Shown here piece after piece: positions 1 through 5,954 of a stretch of DNA of 8,226 nt. Under the pieces are notes generated by a model, which searched no databases, was not told where the DNA came from, and saw nothing but the letters and a program-made list of their open reading frames with translations. Within the stretch, counting starts at the first letter, position 1. Each line of letters starts with the position of its first letter. Both the position numbers and the translations under genes were made by a program. The stretch comes from an uncultured Clostridium sp. (lineage in GTDB: Bacteria > Bacillota > Clostridia > Lachnospirales > Lachnospiraceae): NCBI GenBank assembly GCA_900543885.1, contig UQTA01000100.1, positions 1 through 8,226 of the forward strand, read 5' to 3'.

Positions 1-452
1 CCTACAACTCTGATTACATGGAGGAGGGCAGCAGCTATGATGTAAATGCTTTGCTTAACAAAGCGATTGACGGATATACCTGGATCCGTTACGAAGGCGG
101 ACAGTCAGCTGGCAGCTTAAATGGTGATCTGGTCTTCAATGTATATTATAACAGCAATTCTACTTCTAACAGGGGCGGCGGCTCTGGTGGCGGAAGCAGC
201 AGTGGAGGCCATGGTTCTATTGTGACAAGCAATGGAGGTCCTGGAGTGACCATTCAGGAGGAAACAGTTCCGTTAGCTGAACTGCCAACAGAAGCTCTTC
301 CACAGGAACCGGTTTCTATCCCGGAAGATGAAGTTCCGTTAGCAGCTCTTCCAAAGACCGGTCAGAGCGCAGGAAGAGAGATCGTGCTGTTTGTATCTGC
401 TCTTGTGTTAGGCGCAGCAGGTTTCTTTGGAAAGAAGACAAAAGAAGATTAA
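1..452 (+). CDS. LPXTG-anchored surface protein, C-terminal part (5' end outside window)
   Basis: The reading frame is open from the window edge (first whole codon at base 3), so this is the end of a longer gene. An ATG at 18 is in frame but is internal, because the frame continues upstream without a stop and no good ribosome binding site precedes it. Seen in order: a short segment ending in DLVFNVYY, resembling the tail of a MucBP/Ig-like extracellular repeat (weak); a Gly/Ser-rich flexible linker; an acidic Pro-rich stretch with two copies of VPLAxLP; then LPKTG (bases 348-362), a hydrophobic stretch and a short charged tail KKTKED. The last three are the standard sortase sorting signal: sortase cleaves between T and G and links the protein to peptidoglycan. 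The ligand or role of the missing ectodomain cannot be judged. Followed directly by a terminator, so it ends its transcription unit. Confidence 0.9.
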   Translation, partial: YNSDYMEEGSSYDVNALLNKAIDGYTWIRYEGGQSAGSLNGDLVFNVYYNSNSTSNRGGGSGGGSSSGGHGSIVTSNGGPGVTIQEETVPLAELPTEALPQEPVSIPEDEVPLAALPKTGQSAGREIVLFVSALVLGAAGFFGKKTKED

Positions 453-478
453 GAGAAAAGATTTTAAAAATTAACAGG

Positions 479-520
479 ATCCCGGCTTTTGGAGAAAAAT
501 CCCACAGCCGGGATTTTTTT
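479..520 (+). terminator. Rho-independent terminator of the LPXTG gene
   Basis: A perfect 9-bp stem, ATCCCGGCT (479-487) with AGCCGGGAT (506-514), is followed by an unbroken T run (514-520). The loop can fold further through GGA/TCC pairing. It begins 26 bases after the LPXTG stop codon, so it closes that transcript and isolates it from the downstream region. Confidence 0.9.
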
Positions 521-602
521 GCTTAAAAAAATAACCACCCTATTGTCATGCAGCAACAGAAGTAATAGTGGTAAAGAAAACGGGATACAGAGAGAAAAAC
601 GT

Positions 603-701
603 ATGAGAAAAGTATTTTTTAAGCAGGCTGCAGTGCTTGCGCTGGCAGCAGCTATGGTGGTTGGAACTACATCAACTGCGCTGGCAGGTGAGTGGAAGTG
701 A
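603..701 (+). pseudogene. Orphan secretion signal peptide, remnant of an exported protein
   Basis: This is a 32-codon frame encoding a textbook Sec signal peptide and almost nothing else: positive start MRKVFFKQ, an Ala/Val/Leu-rich core, and cleavage site ALA followed by GEWK and a stop. From memory, exported Lachnospiraceae proteins with Trp/Gly-rich cell-wall-binding repeats often begin their mature part with a similar Glu-Trp-Lys, so this may be the 5' stub of one. The upstream AGAGAG is a weak ribosome binding site. An in-frame ATG at 489 would lengthen it, but that start lies inside the terminator loop and has no binding site. After the stop, the same frame carries another stop and then about 15 codons (EFQFYDVVQVIPSED, stop), which may be further debris. 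A functional tiny secreted peptide is possible but less likely. Confidence 0.5.
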
Positions 702-784
702 AAGCGGTAAAATGAATTTCAGTTTTACGATGTTGTTCAGGTAATTCCATCTGAAGATTAAGTAAAAAGAGGGGGTATGAGGTA

Positions 785-895
785 ATGCTAGAAAGTGGAT
801 ATCAGGAACCTTTGTTTGTGAAAAAAATGCAGGATGTTACTAAGGCAGATTAGTTAGTGACATCTATTGTTGCATATGTAAAAGAAAAAGGATGA
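785..895 (+). pseudogene. Stop-interrupted mini-ORF, unrecognised
   Basis: An ATG at 785 follows a purine-rich AGAGGGGG (768-775) at usable spacing. It opens 22 codons (starting MLESGYQEPL), meets TAG at 851-853, and continues in the same frame for 13 more codons (LVTSIVAYVKEKG) to TGA at 893-895. The amino-acid composition across the TAG looks protein-like, so a degraded small gene is more likely than chance. No family is recognised and it is short enough to be coincidental. It lies between the signal-peptide stub and the toxin-antitoxin promoter. Confidence 0.25.
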
Positions 896-920
896 ATGTT
901 AATACAGATAGTTTCACATA

Positions 921-960
921 TTGAAGATATAGCTATATTATGATATAATTTGCATATAAT
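921..960 (+). promoter_or_regulatory. Promoter and putative operator of the toxin-antitoxin module
   Basis: The -35 TTGAAG (921-926) and -10 TATAAT (944-949) are separated by an ideal 17 bases. A perfect 12-bp palindrome, ATATAGCTATAT (927-938), fills the spacer between them. A second ATATAAT at 954-960 lies exactly 11 bases after the first (943-949). Type II antitoxins of this class usually repress their own promoter by binding palindromes there, so the spacer palindrome is the natural operator candidate. That assignment is inference. The ribosome binding site GGAGGTGA (967-974) follows. Confidence 0.75.
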
Positions 961-978
961 ATTTGCGGAGGTGATTAA

Positions 979-1257
979 ATGCTGGCATTACAGGAATCCA
1001 TCAGACCATCTGCTGATCTGAGAAATCATTACAGTGATATTTCAAGGCAGTGTAAGGAAAACAAGGAGGCGGTCATTATTACAGTTAATGGCAGAGGAGA
1101 TACCGTAACGCTTTCATATGAAGAGTACAAGAATATGAAGGCGCGTATTGAATTACTTGAAATATTGGCTGAAGCAGAAAATGATGTAAAAAATGGCCGG
1201 ATCGCTTCTGTAACGGAAACATTTGATGATTTACGAAAAATGCTTCAGGAGGGCTGA
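979..1257 (+). CDS. Type II antitoxin, Phd/YefM-like
   Basis: This 92-residue protein has the length and layout of Phd/YefM antitoxins. The N-terminal half (about 7-52, including IRPSADLRNHYSDI, then the strand VIITVNGRGDTVTLS and helix YEEYKNM) matches the DNA-binding and dimerisation fold. The C-terminal half is acidic and helical (ELLEILAEAE, then TFDDLRKMLQ) and would wrap and neutralise the toxin. The start is set by GGAGGTGA 4 bases upstream of ATG. The stop lies 2 bases before the toxin start, so the two are translationally coupled. Family knowledge: the antitoxin both blocks the toxin and represses its own promoter. The sequence gives no indication of which cellular stress, if any, the module responds to. 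Confidence 0.85.
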   Translation: MLALQESIRPSADLRNHYSDISRQCKENKEAVIITVNGRGDTVTLSYEEYKNMKARIELLEILAEAENDVKNGRIASVTETFDDLRKMLQEG

Positions 1258-1259
1258 TC

Positions 1260-1577
1260 ATGAAATATCATGTACTGCGGACAGACACAGCAGATGCTGG
1301 TATTAGAAAGATTATTTTATATATTGCCCAGAATTTTGGCAAAGAAGTGGCTCTTGAAAAACTAAGTTACATGGAAAAAAGAATACTTGAACTTGGTGAT
1401 GATCCGTATATTGGAACAGATCCAAGATATCCAGTTCTTAAACGACAAGGATACAAGGTTCTTATTATAGAAAAAGATTTAGTTTTTTATAAAATCAATG
1501 AAGTGAAAAAAGAAGTTATGGTTTACGCAGTAGTAGATCAACGGCAGGACTATTTGAATATTATACGAGGATTATAG
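1260..1577 (+). CDS. Type II toxin, RelE/ParE superfamily
   Basis: A 105-residue protein, typical for RelE/ParE toxins. Two N-terminal helices (about 10-45, AGIRKIILYIAQ and ALEKLSYMEKRILEL) are followed by a beta-rich core (PVLKRQGYKVLIIEKDLVFYKIN, about 58-80, then VMVYAVVDQRQDYLNII). This is the usual helix-helix-sheet plan with basic residues on the sheet (K61, R62, K66, R95). Members either cut ribosome-bound mRNA (RelE branch) or inhibit gyrase (ParE branch). The helical hairpin and the end DQRQDY do not let me choose between them. Its ribosome binding site AGGAGGG (1247-1253) lies inside the end of the antitoxin gene. No truncation is visible, so the toxin is probably intact. Confidence 0.82.
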   Translation: MKYHVLRTDTADAGIRKIILYIAQNFGKEVALEKLSYMEKRILELGDDPYIGTDPRYPVLKRQGYKVLIIEKDLVFYKINEVKKEVMVYAVVDQRQDYLNIIRGL

Positions 1578-1610
1578 AGTCAGGAGTTAAAGACGATCTG
1601 GAAATGAAAA

Positions 1611-1874
1611 TTGGTAACAAAAGGCACTTACGCAAAAATGGCACGTAGGGAAATGGTTCGGTATATGGCGGAGAATTTGGTGGAAGATCCTGTACAGATA
1701 AAGAAATTTGACAGGTTGGGATATAGGTTCAGAGATGATCTGTCATTCCAGTCGGAGTATGTTTTTGAACGAAAAACAGAATAGATAGTTATTATTGTTG
1801 ACTCGATTATGACCGAAAGGAACAAGGCAGGGTTGTTTCATAAAGAAAAATTAGAATTCAATAAATACCTTTAA
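1611..1874 (+). pseudogene. Stop-interrupted reading frame, unrecognised gene remnant
   Basis: Within the 379-base stretch between the toxin stop and the IS end, one frame reads protein-like from TTG 1611 (or ATG 1638) to TAG 1782-1784. It includes MARREMVRYMAENLVEDP and, further on, KKFDRLGYRF, then DDLSF. It continues in the same frame past the TAG through IVIIVDS and MTERNKAGLFHKEKLEF to TAA at 1872-1874. Neither start has a convincing ribosome binding site. The residue composition (alternating charged and hydrophobic, no low complexity) suggests once-coding sequence. I do not recognise the family. It could instead be a short functional ORF of 48-57 codons ending at 1784. The rest of the stretch (1875-1956) holds only a terminator-like hairpin. 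Confidence 0.3.
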
Positions 1875-1880
1875 AATTAA

Positions 1881-1928
1881 GGACTACCAGGAATTATACA
1901 TTTTCCTGATAGCCCTTTTCTTTTTCCT
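1881..1928 (+). terminator. Terminator-like hairpin before the insertion sequence
   Basis: GGACTACCAGGAA (1881-1893) can pair with TTCCTGATAGCCC (1903-1915) at 11 of 13 positions around a 9-base loop. It is followed by TTTT and a pyrimidine tract to about 1928. It would end transcripts coming from the toxin-antitoxin promoter before they enter the insertion sequence. The two mismatches lower the stem stability. Confidence 0.6.
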
Positions 1929-1956
1929 TTATGTATGGGACCCTGAGGAACCAAGG

Positions 1957-1972
1957 CACGACAAACGCATGA
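1957..1972 (+). repeat. Left terminal inverted repeat of the ISAs1-type element
   Basis: CACGACAAACGCATGA matches the reverse complement of 3192-3207 at all 16 positions. Weaker similarity continues inward (left AGTAAATAAATTG against right, inverted, ATAATTATCCATTG). Such ends are the transposase binding and cleavage sites. Confidence 0.88.
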
Positions 1973-1981
1973 GTAAATAAA

Positions 1982-2027
1982 TTGTGAATACGCCCTTTTT
2001 CTGATAAAATTAAAAGAAAAGGGGCGT
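1982..2027 (+). promoter_or_regulatory. IS internal promoter overlapping a hairpin that covers the transposase RBS
   Basis: The -35 TTGTGA (1982-1987), a 17-base spacer and -10 TAAAAT (2005-2010), preceded by an extended TGA, form a plausible promoter starting transcripts near 2016-2018. Overlapping it, 1990-2001 (ACGCCCTTTTTC) pairs with 2016-2027 (GAAAAGGGGCGT) as a 12-bp stem with one G-U pair. The right arm contains the transposase ribosome binding site AAAGGGG (2018-2024). Transcripts from the internal promoter would lack most or all of the left arm and leave the site open, while read-through from upstream would fold and hide it. Confidence 0.6.
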
Positions 2028-2033
2028 TGATAT

Positions 2034-3154
2034 ATGCAGGAATTATTAGATTGGATGGAATACATTGAAGATGGTCGCCAGCAAAGAAAAGTTCGCCATA
2101 CATTAAAGGACATTCTTGTTATTGTATTATTTGCAACATTAGCAAATGCGGATGACTGGGTAGAAATGGCATTGTTTGCGGAAAATTATCAGGATTATCT
2201 TCGCAAATATATTGAGTTAAAAAACGGAATACCATCTCATGATACAATCAGACGCGTAATGGGGATGATATCACCAGAAATCCTGCAGCAGCTGTATGGA
2301 AAATGGCAGGAGCGTTTAAATCAGAATGAAGGAGAACTGCTGAAAAAAATTATCTGTATTGATGGGAAAACCATGCGTTCCAATAAAAGGGAGATGGAAA
2401 GACGGGATACATTGTATCAGCATGGAGTAAAGAAGATGGTTTTTGCCTGGGTCAAAAAGCAGTTGAAGAAAAAAGCAATGAGATCACAGCAATCCCTGAA
2501 TTGTTGGATAAAATCCAGATAAAAGGGCAGATCATAACGATTGATGCCATGGGGACACAGACAGCAATAGCGGAGAAAATAAGGAAAAAACGGGCAGATT
2601 ATGTATTAGCATTGAAACGAAATCAAACAAGTCTGTATGAAGATGTACAGGAATACTTTTCAGACGAAGAGTTTCAAAAAGAAATTCGAGAACGTGGAAA
2701 TTACAAAAAGACGCGAGAAAAAGCACACGGTCAGATTGAAATCCGAGAGTATTATCAGACGGAAGACATTAAATGGATAAGTCAGAAGAAAAATTGGAAA
2801 GGTCTGAACAGTATTGTGATGGAAAAGAAAACACTGGAGAAGGATGGAAAAAGAACGATAGAATATCGGTATTTTATCAGTAGTTTGAAGTCAGATATCA
2901 GGCAGATCAGCCGAGCAGTCAGAGGACATTGGAGTATAGAAAGTATGCACTGGCATCTGGATGTAACCTTTCGAGAGGATGCAAATACAACGATAGATAA
3001 AATGGCAGCACAAAATTTAAATATTATAAGAAAATGGAGCCTGAGTATTTTGAAACCGGCACAGATGACAAGACATAAGTTGTCAATGAGAAAGAAAAGG
3101 TTTGTGATCAGCTTGCGCCCACTTCAATATCTGGAAGAACTTTTAGAAGCTTAA
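2034..3154 (+). pseudogene. ISAs1-family DDE transposase, split by a frameshift
   Basis: Joined, the two frames (2034-2522, and 2501-3154 whose reading actually begins upstream near 2390) give about 373 residues, normal for ISAs1 transposases. Frame one carries the family N-terminus (ILVIVLFATLANADDW, residues 27-42) and the first catalytic aspartate in CIDGKTMRS (D110). Frame two, read from about 2396, continues GKTGYIVSAWSKEDGFCLGQ and VEEKSNEITAIPEL, then the second aspartate in ITIDAMGTQ and the catalytic glutamate in HWSIESMHWHLD. The ATG at 2034 follows AAAGGGG. The break lies at AATAAAAGGGAG (2382-2393): from memory of family spacing, losing one G from a run of four would explain it exactly. 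All catalytic residues are encoded, so only the frame is lost. Programmed -1 shifting seems unlikely because no canonical slippery heptamer is in phase. Confidence 0.85.
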
Positions 3155-3191
3155 AGAATCGTAAAAAACAGAATTGGCAATGGATAATTAT

Positions 3192-3207
3192 TCATGCGTT
3201 TGTCGTG
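3192..3207 (-). repeat. Right terminal inverted repeat of the ISAs1-type element
   Basis: TCATGCGTTTGTCGTG is the exact reverse complement of the left repeat. It begins 37 bases after the transposase stop codon and ends 18 bases before the -35 box of the gdpP promoter. Confidence 0.88.
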
Positions 3208-3225
3208 GACTGATAATGTTTATCA

Positions 3226-3254
3226 TGGACGAATGACCTTGCATATGGTATAAT
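3226..3254 (+). promoter_or_regulatory. Promoter of the gdpP-rplI-dnaB operon (extended -10)
   Basis: TGGACG (3226-3231, four of six bases matching TTGACA), a 17-base spacer and TATAAT (3249-3254), preceded by the extended-10 dinucleotide TG (3246-3247). The predicted leader is about 45 bases and contains a small imperfect hairpin (3267-3274 with 3285-3291) just before the strong ribosome binding site GGAGGAAGA (3295-3303). The promoter lies entirely outside the IS, which ends 18 bases upstream, so any regulator site further upstream would have been displaced by the insertion. Confidence 0.7.
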
Positions 3255-3305
3255 TCATAAGATAGGCGTATTCCATTCATTTTTGGATACGATTGGAGGA
3301 AGACT

Positions 3306-5354
3306 ATGGATGAGAAAAGGAAGGTGCGGGGGAGCTTCCGCATTTATCTTCAGTGGCCCATCTTTTTATCGGTCCTGATGGTCCTGCTGACAGCTGCTGT
3401 GGGGGCAGTTTCATTAAAAGCAGGCATTATAGTTTCATTTTTTACTCTTATCTATATTGGAATAGCGTTATGGCTTTATTTTTCCAGGAGGAAAGGCATT
3501 CTTACAGGACTTATTGCGTTCTCCCAGGCCTATGACCAGAGTAAGAGCAAGTTTCTGGAAGAGATGCTGGTGCCATACTGTGTGGCGGATATAGCAGGCC
3601 GTATTTTGTGGATGAACCAGGAGATGGAAGCCATCCTTGGGGATGATAAAGCTGCTATCAAAAACATTACCCAGATGTTTCCTGATATTACAAAGGAAAT
3701 GCTTGCTACAGGCGGCGAAACAGTAAGCATACACAGTGCATTTAAGGATAAGAAATACCGTGTGGATCTGAAAGAGATCCATACAGAAGAAGCGCAGGCA
3801 GCAGCGGCGCAGTGCGGACTGGATGAAGGAAATTCTCTGGTGACAGCTATTTATCTGATCGATGAGACCCAGATGCTTCTTTATAAGCAGCAGATCAATG
3901 ACCAGAAGTTGGTTGCAGGCCTGATCTACCTTGATAATTATGATGAGGCACTGGAAAGTGTGGAAGAGGTGCGCCGTTCCCTTCTGACTGCTTTGATCGA
4001 CCGAAAGATCAGCAAATACATTTCTTCTATGAATGGTATTGTAAAAAGCCTTGAGAAGGATAAATATTTCTTTGTTATCAAGCAGCAGTACATTGCCAGG
4101 ATGCAGGAAGAACGTTTTTCTATTCTGGAAGATGTAAAAACCGTAAATATCGGTAATGATATGGCAGTTACTTTAAGTATTGGTATCGGTATGAACGGTG
4201 AAAGCTATGCGCAGAATTATGAATATGCAAGAACCTCTATTGATATGGCATTAGGCCGGGGCGGTGATCAGGCAGTTGTGAAGGATTCGGATAAGATCCT
4301 TTATTACGGCGGAAAAGCCCAGCAGATGGAAAAGACCACCCGCGTAAAGGCTCGTGTAAAAGCCCATGCTTTAAAGGAACTGATGGACAATAAGGACCGC
4401 CTGCTGATCATGGGACACCGTCTGGCAGATATTGATGCTTTCGGCGCTGCAGTTGGTATTTACCGTATTGCCATGTCCATGAATAAAAAGGCCAATATCG
4501 TACTTAATGATGTGACTTCTTCTGTACGTCCTATGATGGAGCGTTTCCAGAATAATCCAGAGTACCCGGATGATATGTTCTTAAAGGGCTCAAAAGCAGC
4601 GGAACTGGTGGATGCAGGAACCATGCTGGTAGTTGTGGATGTAAACAGACCAAGTATTACAGATGAGCCAAATCTGCTGCGATTGATCCGTACCATTGTA
4701 GTTCTGGATCATCATCGTACCAGCAGTGAAGTGATCGATAATGCAGTGCTTTCTTATGTGGAGCCATATGCTTCTTCAGCCTGTGAAATGGTTGCAGAGG
4801 TACTCCAGTATATTGCAGACGGTATTAAAGTACGGCCCTGCGAAGCGGATGCTATGTATGCAGGAATTGTGATCGATACCCAGAATTTTACCAATCAGAC
4901 CGGTGTACGTACTTTTGAGGCTGCAGCATTCCTCAGAAGAAGCGGTGCGGATGTGACAAGAGTCCGGAAATTGTTCCGTGAAAATATGGTAGATTATCAG
5001 GCAAAGGCAGAGGCAGTAAGGGCGGCAGAGGTTTATATGGACGCATTTGCTATCAGTATCTGCCCGGCAGAAGGACTGGAAAGCCCGACGATCATCGGTG
5101 CCCAGGCGGCAAATGAGCTTCTTGAGATCAAGGGGATCAAGGCATCTGTGGTACTTACAGATTATAACAATACCATTTATTTCAGCGCCAGATCCATTGA
5201 TGAAGTCAACGTTCAGGTCATGATGGAAAAACTGGGCGGCGGCGGCCACAGAACCATTGCAGGTGCCCAGATGCAGGGAGTTACCGTGGAAGAGGCCAAG
5301 GAGCGCTTAAAGGCGGTCATCCGTCAGATGCTGGACGAAGGCGATGCGTCTTAA
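3306..5354 (+). CDS. gdpP: Cyclic-di-AMP phosphodiesterase GdpP (YybT family, PAS-GGDEF-DHH/DHHA1)
   Basis: Membrane-bound enzyme that hydrolyses c-di-AMP to pApA, controlling potassium and osmolyte balance, cell-wall stress tolerance and beta-lactam resistance. At 682 residues it has the family's usual length. Order: two membrane helices (about 17-59, separated by SLKAG), a PAS-like sensor (about 85-185, PYCVADIAGRILWMNQEME), a degenerate GGDEF domain (about 203-330) in which the active-site signature is replaced by EKDKYFF, then the DHH phosphoesterase (from about 365) and DHHA1 (about 575-670, GGGGHRTIAGA at 644-654). The metal-site residues are all visible: H371, D375 and D377 (GHRLADIDAFG), D445 (VVVDVN), D468-H469-H470 (LDHHR) and D524 (VIDTQNF). 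So the enzyme should be active. The loss of the GGDEF signature is normal for GdpP. The start is fixed by GGAGGAAGA 2-10 bases upstream. It heads an operon with rplI and dnaB. Confidence 0.96.
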   Translation: MDEKRKVRGSFRIYLQWPIFLSVLMVLLTAAVGAVSLKAGIIVSFFTLIYIGIALWLYFSRRKGILTGLIAFSQAYDQSKSKFLEEMLVPYCVADIAGRILWMNQEMEAILGDDKAAIKNITQMFPDITKEMLATGGETVSIHSAFKDKKYRVDLKEIHTEEAQAAAAQCGLDEGNSLVTAIYLIDETQMLLYKQQINDQKLVAGLIYLDNYDEALESVEEVRRSLLTALIDRKISKYISSMNGIVKSLEKDKYFFVIKQQYIARMQEERFSILEDVKTVNIGNDMAVTLSIGIGMNGESYAQNYEYARTSIDMALGRGGDQAVVKDSDKILYYGGKAQQMEKTTRVKARVKAHALKELMDNKDRLLIMGHRLADIDAFGAAVGIYRIAMSMNKKANIVLNDVTSSVRPMMERFQNNPEYPDDMFLKGSKAAELVDAGTMLVVVDVNRPSITDEPNLLRLIRTIVVLDHHRTSSEVIDNAVLSYVEPYASSACEMVAEVLQYIADGIKVRPCEADAMYAGIVIDTQNFTNQTGVRTFEAAAFLRRSGADVTRVRKLFRENMVDYQAKAEAVRAAEVYMDAFAISICPAEGLESPTIIGAQAANELLEIKGIKASVVLTDYNNTIYFSARSIDEVNVQVMMEKLGGGGHRTIAGAQMQGVTVEEAKERLKAVIRQMLDEGDAS

Positions 5355-5386
5355 TGGCAGTTCCCAGGATGGTCGCGGACCTTAAC

Positions 5387-5440
5387 AGAGATATTTAGAG
5401 ATAATTTGGAGATATAAGATATAGACATAGATGACATAGA
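5387..5440 (+). repeat. Short AGAGATA-type repeats in the gdpP-rplI gap
   Basis: The 102-base gap between gdpP and rplI contains AGAGATA (5387-5393), AGAGATA (5397-5403) and GGAGATA (5408-5414), at steps of 10 and 11 bases, then a partial copy AGATA (5417-5421). GACATAGA then occurs twice (5424-5431 and 5433-5440). The gap has no T-tailed hairpin, so transcription should pass through to rplI. Function unknown, and it may simply be an unstructured purine-rich leader. Confidence 0.5.
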
Positions 5441-5456
5441 AAGGAAGTTTTGTAAA

Positions 5457-5903
5457 ATGGAAATCGTATTATTAGAAGATGTAAAGGCTTTAGGAAAAAA
5501 AGGACAGGTTGTAAAGGTAAATGATGGTTACGCACGTAACTTTATCCTTCCAAAGAAACTGGGTGTGGAAGCAACTTCCAAGAATTTAAATGATTTAAAG
5601 CTTCAGAAAGCAAATGATGCAAAGATCGCAGCTGAGCAGCTGGCAGCAGCTAAGGAACTGGCAGAGAAGCTGAACAATGCATCTGTTACTGTTTCTATTA
5701 AAGCAGGTGAAGGCGGAAGAGCATTTGGCGCTGTTTCTTCTAAGGAAATCGAAAAGGCAGCAAAAGATCAGCTGGGTCTGGAGATCGATAAGAAAAAGAT
5801 CGTATTAAGCACCCCGATCAAAGCAATCGGAAGCTTTGAAGTATCTGTAAAGCTTCACAAAGAAGTAACTGCAAAACTGGCAGTTAAGGTAGTAGAAGCA
5901 TAA
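5457..5903 (+). CDS. rplI: 50S ribosomal protein L9
   Basis: This 148-residue protein has the standard L9 length. The N-terminal globular domain (1 to about 50) carries the family signature: EIVLLEDVKALGKKGQVV, then VNDGYARNFILPKKLG, which contacts 23S rRNA at the base of the L1 stalk. A long Ala/Lys/Glu-rich linker helix (about 41-74, including AKIAAEQLAAAKELAEKL) leads to the C-terminal domain (about 75-148, with AGEGGRAFGAVSSKEI). The start is set by AAGGAAG (5441-5447), 9 bases upstream. It is the middle gene of gdpP-rplI-dnaB, an order familiar from Bacillus subtilis (yybT-rplI-dnaC). L9 restrains mRNA slippage during translation. No insertions or missing elements are seen. Its neighbours are separated by 102 and 51 bases without terminators. 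Confidence 0.97.
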   Translation: MEIVLLEDVKALGKKGQVVKVNDGYARNFILPKKLGVEATSKNLNDLKLQKANDAKIAAEQLAAAKELAEKLNNASVTVSIKAGEGGRAFGAVSSKEIEKAAKDQLGLEIDKKKIVLSTPIKAIGSFEVSVKLHKEVTAKLAVKVVEA

Positions 5904-5954
5904 AGGCAAGGAGAGATCGTTTGCAACGGTCGCTTAGAAACGAGGAGATAATTT

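Larger units (their letters stand above)
1957..3207 (+). mobile_element. ISAs1-family insertion sequence with frameshifted transposase
   Basis: Perfect 16-bp terminal inverted repeats bound the element: CACGACAAACGCATGA at 1957-1972 and its reverse complement at 3192-3207. The enclosed 1251 bp fit the usual size of ISAs1 elements (about 1.2-1.3 kb). One transposase gene fills almost all of it (2034-3154). No matching target duplication is visible in the bases immediately outside the repeats, so either the insertion is old, the flanks have rearranged, or the true tips lie a few bases outside the perfect repeat. The left end carries its own promoter and an RNA hairpin (listed separately). Confidence 0.85.

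Noticed and set aside
489..602. N-terminal extension of the signal-peptide ORF starting at ATG 489
   Set aside because: The start lies in the terminator loop, has no ribosome binding site, and would put about 38 residues ahead of a perfect signal peptide.
2385..2391. AAAAGGG as a programmed -1 frameshift site in the transposase
   Set aside because: In the zero frame it reads AAA AGG, not the X XXY YYZ phasing needed, and ISAs1 transposases are normally a single frame.
3203..3230. TCGTGGAC/TCATGGAC as a target-site duplication of the IS
   Set aside because: Both copies are on the right side, one overlapping the IS tip, and neither occurs at the left end.
4776..5249. 157-residue minus-strand frame
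   Set aside because: It lies wholly inside gdpP over its catalytic region. It is a Cys/His-rich antisense shadow with no recognisable domain or ribosome binding site.
5915..5931. Hairpin between rplI and dnaB as a terminator
   Set aside because: It is only a 7-bp stem with one G-U pair and no T run. At most it is a processing or pausing element.
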